Of a DNA stretch of 64,000 nt, positions 59,561 through 64,000 are shown piece by piece. Both the position numbers and the translations under genes were made by a program. Under the pieces are notes generated by a model, which was not told the origin of the DNA, did not search any database, and worked only from the letters and a program-made list of their open reading frames with translations. Position 1 is the stretch's first letter, and every line of letters begins with the position of its first letter. The stretch is from contig OY987264.1 of assembly GCA_963920665.1 (NCBI GenBank), positions 21,618,906-21,682,905 on the forward strand. The letters run 5' to 3'. Source of the DNA: Straminergon stramineum (Eukaryota > Streptophyta > Bryopsida > Hypnales > Calliergonaceae).

Positions 59561-60719
59561 TCGCACAACTCCATCCAAAGAACGGATGACCTAGGATGGA
59601 AAGGAATGGGAGAACGGGGCCAGATACACAGGGGACCAGCAACGCATTCCGAGGGTCTTTACAAAATCCAAAAACACACAAAGCAATGAAATCCACCCGA
59701 AGCTTTTCATAAGAAAAATATACACACATTCCGAACACTAGTTTAGACCTGACTGCCAAAACCTTCCGCAACTCTAGAAAACTCCTTACTTCCCGGAAAA
59801 CGAAGAAAAGAAAGAAATCCCCAGGAGAGACCATTCAAGACAACTTCTCTACCAACGTGGACAAAAAAGTAATGCAAGGGGCCAATCGCCATTCACATTG
59901 AAACCAACCATTTCAAAATTCACAGTCAACCTGCCGGGATCGAAGCATAACGCAACTTCATGCACAGCGCATGCTAAACACAGATCCGAAAGAAGGCCTA
60001 TCGAAACCGACATCCCACGGAACAAACATGGTTCGATCGAAGCCGAGAACTGGATGCACAGACTCGGAGAGGCCAGACAAGAAAAACAACAGACTTACTA
60101 AACCTTCACATATCTAGTGCGACAATCCTCTGGAACTCACCACTAGTCCACACTCCGGACAAAGCACCACGGAACGGAACCCAAAGCCAGGCAATCGACT
60201 GCGATGCACCCAGTTCATCACCAAGAACAAGAAACCCACAACAGAATGCTCCGCGCTCCAATCCCGCTCAAACAAGGACTTTCAACGGAAAAAGCTCTGC
60301 CTTGAGAGACACCACACCCGAACGGTCTCCACCTCTGACTTTGTCAGGAAGAAGTAACAGGGTCTGCTTCGAACTTTCAGTAACACTCCTACAAAGAGTC
60401 GATCGAAGCCTGCATCGAAGCCACTCGAGGTCCTTCGGCTCGGTACACCCCCACCAGATGGAAGCTTTCAAGCGAAAATCTCGAGGCTAGGGTTCCAACA
60501 CACACCTTCTGGATCGTGGCCAGCTTGGGTGCTCCACTCCTTCAAACTCCTCAGGTGCTTAGGCATCGTCGCTTGGAGACAAGGAGACACCGGAAGTTCA
60601 AGCACAGCGGCGCTCCCGACATCTTCCCGCACGGGCTCCCAGGCTTTCCCTCGCGACCTCAGTCAGCCCACCGAAACGGCGCAAAAGTTCGTATGGATAG
60701 AGAGCTCCACAACCCTGCG

Positions 60720-60746
60720 AAACCCTAATTCCTTGAAATAAGGGTT
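60720..60746. promoter_or_regulatory. Opposed telo-boxes
   Basis: AAACCCTAA at 60,720-60,728 and AGGGTT at 60,741-60,746, in the most GC-rich part of this end of the window. Paired telo-boxes mark many plant gene starts. Here the start could serve the HNL gene (minus) or an unidentified plus-strand transcript. Confidence 0.35.
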
Positions 60747-60840
60747 CTAATGGCCTTAACCCGTTTTAGGCCCCCTCGCGAGCCGTACGGTACCCACCCA
60801 CCCCATGCAATTCACGCGGCCTAGGCCTGGGCCTTATACC

Positions 60841-63120
60841 CGGTTCATATACCCGGCACTTGGACCATTCCAGTGGCTCTTGAAACAGCTACAGTATTGA
60901 AACCGCACTGCTGGCTACTCCAGCAGACAAAGCAGTTTACGAGGTCCGAGCTAGAGGGAGAGAATGCCTCCGTATTGAAGGACTTAGCTAGAGAGGTGGG
61001 TAGATTTGGAGAAACCACCCCACGTGGGTCACAAATTTCTTGTTTATACACTTCCTTTACAAGAGCTAAGCCTGCTCTTCGTTGATTCTTTCACACATTG
61101 AACTACTAGTTGTATTGTTTGTGGAAGAGCATTGCTGGGTGACTTGACAACAAAACCTCATTGCTGTTGCTGGATTTCGCCGATCTGTGACAATTGATTG
61201 TAAAGACCACACGATAATTCTTTCCTAATCGAAAATGCATGAAACCCACTAGGTTGGGGGAGTGGACTGGACAGTACGGGATGGACTGAACTCCGCAACA
61301 AAATGGAGACAGTCTCTGAAACACGAAAGAGGAGAACCCTGAACCGCATATTGAACACATATTAGCATCCTGACTACCTTTGGCAACAAGCGGGGAGCAC
61401 TGCAAGGATGTCCCTGGGGAAAGTCTTTCAGCATCCAAGGAGTTGTTTTTGTGGATTCACTAGATTTTTTCTGGATTTGCCGCAATTTCTTCCAGCCCCC
61501 TGATCTAGCACTTTCCTAGCATGAAGGCCTAACTTCTCCATCTAGACTTACCGACAACAGATTGTTGTCCAATTCTGCATACTAGGCAAATCTACTTTGG
61601 AGCCACAGGTGATAGAGAATCAGAGCAAGCTACACAAATACAGGCTATCACTCCTTCAAACTGGACACTCTTTGTCGAACTCCACGTCCTAGGAAATTCA
61701 ATTTGTGGGGTGGGGGTGGGGGTGGGGGTGGGGTGGGGCGCGGGGCATGTTACAGCAAAGAACTGGACTGGACTGGACTGGAGATACCAACCTGAAGATG
61801 AAGGTAGAGGATATGAGTTATAACTTTGCTTGGTCTCAAATAAACAACTGTCAGCAGTCTCGACAGAACACATCCAGTTTCGAATTATGGATCCTCCGTT
61901 TCAAAAAGCTACATGGATTGTTCATTCGCCTTTCAGTCATCTGGCTCTTGCTGACTGCTGACTGCTATCTCTCTGACCTGAGAAGAAGAAATGGTTGTAG
62001 CAGTTTGATCCCTCCTTGAAATGATCTCACCCAGCATATCTTTCGTCAAACTTCATTTCCATGCTCACATTTATTTACCTTCGGTTGGATCGAAGATTCT
62101 GAAGGCCTGGCCAAAGCTCGGATATCTCACAAAGATACATCCATTTTCTTGTACTGTTCTTTCCGCCAGACAACTTACCGAACGTCTCCAGACGCTGTAT
62201 CTTCGTTTTTTGTTTCCTCTCTGTGAAGGACACACACGCACAGTCAGCTCACCTGGAATGGGATTTTGAATCCCCTGTTTGAAAATGTATAGTACATAGC
62301 AGGGAAATGGTCCCAGTAATGCTGGGGGATTAACGTATAACGAACAATTTTCAACATATTCAAGGGATTCATACAACGGATTCAGAAATTTCTCTAAATC
62401 CTTTCTTGCGTATCTGAATTTCTGGCGCAAATTGGGTAGAGAGGATCGCTGAGTGATGCACAACACTTTGGTATAGTCAATTGGCAGAAGTTTGTGCGAA
62501 ATCCGGGTGGGAACTGGCCGTTGGAATGACATTGAGTGAAAGGGATGGCTGACTAGCAAATTGCGGTCACAAGTGCTGCATATCCAATCTTTCCAGGAGA
62601 ATCTCTGAGCGTCGGCGTGTTGCTAAGGCAAGAAATTTGCAAAAAAATGTGCTCCATCGGAGAAGGATTTGAGCGCTGCGGCAGTCAGAGGGAGCCGGAT
62701 TGCAATTAGGATCTCGAGCTGTGAGAATCTTCATCGGATGGACATTGAGATATCTCGTCTGGCAGTGTTCGGGCATTGGAAAACTTGATGGATGCAATGT
62801 CCTTTCAGATGCACTGGAACTTTCATCACGAGCTGTACTATACATAAGCATGGCGTGTTGTTTTTGGGAGATCCGCGGGTGGAAATCCTCGACCGGGCAA
62901 TGCCGGAAGTCTGTATTTTGTGAGCTATGACGAAGCTCACCTTATTCAAATGATCTACTCACGAATTAAAAACCACTCTGCAGATTTGGGGAGACTTTCG
63001 TAATAACTTTCGAATGGCTGAAATGACCACCCGTGGAAGATAGCCGCAATTGAAAACGTGAGTGCATTTGGTATGTTAACGATGTGCGTATGGATTCTCG
63101 CTTTAGTAGAGTAAGCCTTG
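60841..63120. other. CpG-retaining stretch without a resolvable gene
   Basis: GC and CpG content resemble the gene leaders of this window. Two frames are worth naming. One is a plus-strand frame ending at 61,085 with protein-like text (LKPHCWLLQQTKQFTRSELE, VLKDLAREVGRF) but no ATG at its start, so an exon is possible. The other is a 153-codon minus-strand ATG frame ending at 62,071. Neither matches a family I know. A spliced leader or a long non-coding transcript are alternatives. Confidence 0.3.
61707..61745 (+). repeat. G-run tract (GGGGGT)n, potential G-quadruplex
   Basis: Seven runs of four to five G separated by single T or a short CGC, on the plus strand. An ACTGG microsatellite (about 61,762-61,782) follows 17 bases later. 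Confidence 0.9.
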
Positions 63121-64000
63121 GGTACAAGGACGGTATATGATTTTAATATTCTATTGTAATAATAATATAAAACACTCAAAATAGTTCAAACTGCATTATT
63201 TTTAAAAATTAAATTTTTGAATTTATGTACTCTTGGGCTTTGAATATGTATAAGTACGAAAGCATCTAACTTATTAGGCAATTATGAATACTAATCCGAA
63301 AAAGATGATTTATTTGCAAACTCAAAACCTCCATTTTGTAAAGATATTTGCCACTATTGGAGATAATTCGATCCACAACATAGTTAGTTGCTACAATTTT
63401 CTTTCCTAGAGTAGTTGTAAAGTTGTAACAAGTGAGAAGACATCTAAAAGAGTGCATCACAACTTAACTTGGCTAATCATTTAGAGTCTTCTTCCTCAAG
63501 TATGAACTAAAAGTATCTTGGATAATCTATTACAATTGTCTCCCTAAATGTATGGACTCAAAGGATTTGAAACAAGAACCTTTGAAATTTAGATTGATTG
63601 AACAATTGGTAATGTTTTTGAATATATCCTCATGATGTCTATTGCACAACTCAATCATACTTAGATAAATTAGTTGCTTAAATGCACACAATAGACCCCA
63701 TAGAGTTAATGCAATAAAGCACTTCTACTTTAATGTAAGCCTACATATGGTTTTGTTTTAGTCTTCTAATCGGCTCAATTATGATTGTCTAAAATGCGAC
63801 TAAAATTTAGGCATTTGATGACACAAGATGTATACAATCTGAATATGAGAGATTAACTAAACATAAAGTGATGATGTTTTTTTATACCTATAAATTGTAA
63901 TTTAAAATTTCATAACCTATTCATATGGTATTCAAATAATGCGTGTAGCGAAAGTGCATTGGAATCCTCTTTCTCATGCCAATAAGATCTAATATAATAA
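63121..64000. other. AT-rich spacer at the right edge
   Basis: No gene or element recognised; CpG-poor like the other spacers. Confidence 0.5.

Larger units (their letters stand above)
58301..60840 (-). other. CpG-retaining leader or promoter region, or gene remnant, upstream of HNL
   Basis: This stretch keeps CG dinucleotides and moderate GC, unlike true spacers here, yet no frame above about 100 codons is convincing. Two segments resemble each other (about 58,500-58,600 and 60,180-60,270; both carry CGA-TGCACC, CATC and ACAGAATGCTCCGC), which suggests an old internal duplication. On the minus strand it could be a long spliced HNL leader. Confidence 0.35.

Noticed and set aside
62071..62559. 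162-codon minus-strand frame
   Set aside because: It opens with TTG (ATG only at residue 10), has no domain or repeat, no matching exons beside it, and unconvincing amino acid text.
1..64000. tRNA, rRNA or snRNA genes
   Set aside because: I scanned for tRNA A/B boxes and known RNA gene motifs by eye and found none I could support; a covariance-model scan would be needed to exclude them.

Overview
This is a nuclear window from a land plant, most likely a bryophyte. The evidence is spliced plant genes (TMEM214-like, the catalase chaperone NCA1), telo-box motifs near gene starts, GC- and CpG-richer gene islands in very AT-rich, CpG-poor spacers, and above all an NLR immune receptor whose N-terminus is a SERAC1-like alpha/beta-hydrolase. 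That architecture (hydrolase-NBS-LRR, HNL) was first described in the liverwort Marchantia, so a liverwort is favoured. The sequence does not settle the species.

Layout. The left edge carries the N-terminal part of an unrecognised membrane protein on the minus strand (641 to beyond base 1) with a long leader to about 2.24 kb. Then comes a spacer with a ~235-bp tandem duplication (4.26-4.73 kb) and an orphan transit-peptide-like first exon (5.5 kb). A TMEM214 family gene (plus strand, 10 coding exons, 8.32-13.36 kb) lies behind a promoter with two perfect TGACGTGG-type UPR elements. It converges on NCA1 (minus, 7 exons, 17.39-20.87 kb). An 81-bp Stowaway-like MITE sits at 21.8 kb. A 927-residue tail-anchored coiled-coil gene (minus, 5 exons, 24.85-28.81 kb) follows.

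From 29.6 to 53 kb there is no convincing protein gene. This stretch holds a LINE-like 3' end (30.4-30.8 kb), an old direct segmental duplication (40.9-44.5 kb and 47.4-50.0 kb), and a 325-bp TA-flanked element carrying a 45-bp foldback, present in one duplicate and absent from the other. It also holds several degenerate tandem repeats related to that element. The HNL receptor occupies 53.0-57.1 kb (minus), with unresolved upstream exons and a CpG-retaining leader or promoter out to about 60.8 kb. The last 3 kb hold another CpG-retaining stretch with a G-quadruplex tract and no resolvable gene, then AT-rich spacer.

The genes are unrelated housekeeping or immune loci and show no sign of working as a cluster. 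Exon models were built by hand from splice-site phase and remembered family sequence. All recognised junctions keep the frame, but no alignment or RNA evidence was available.
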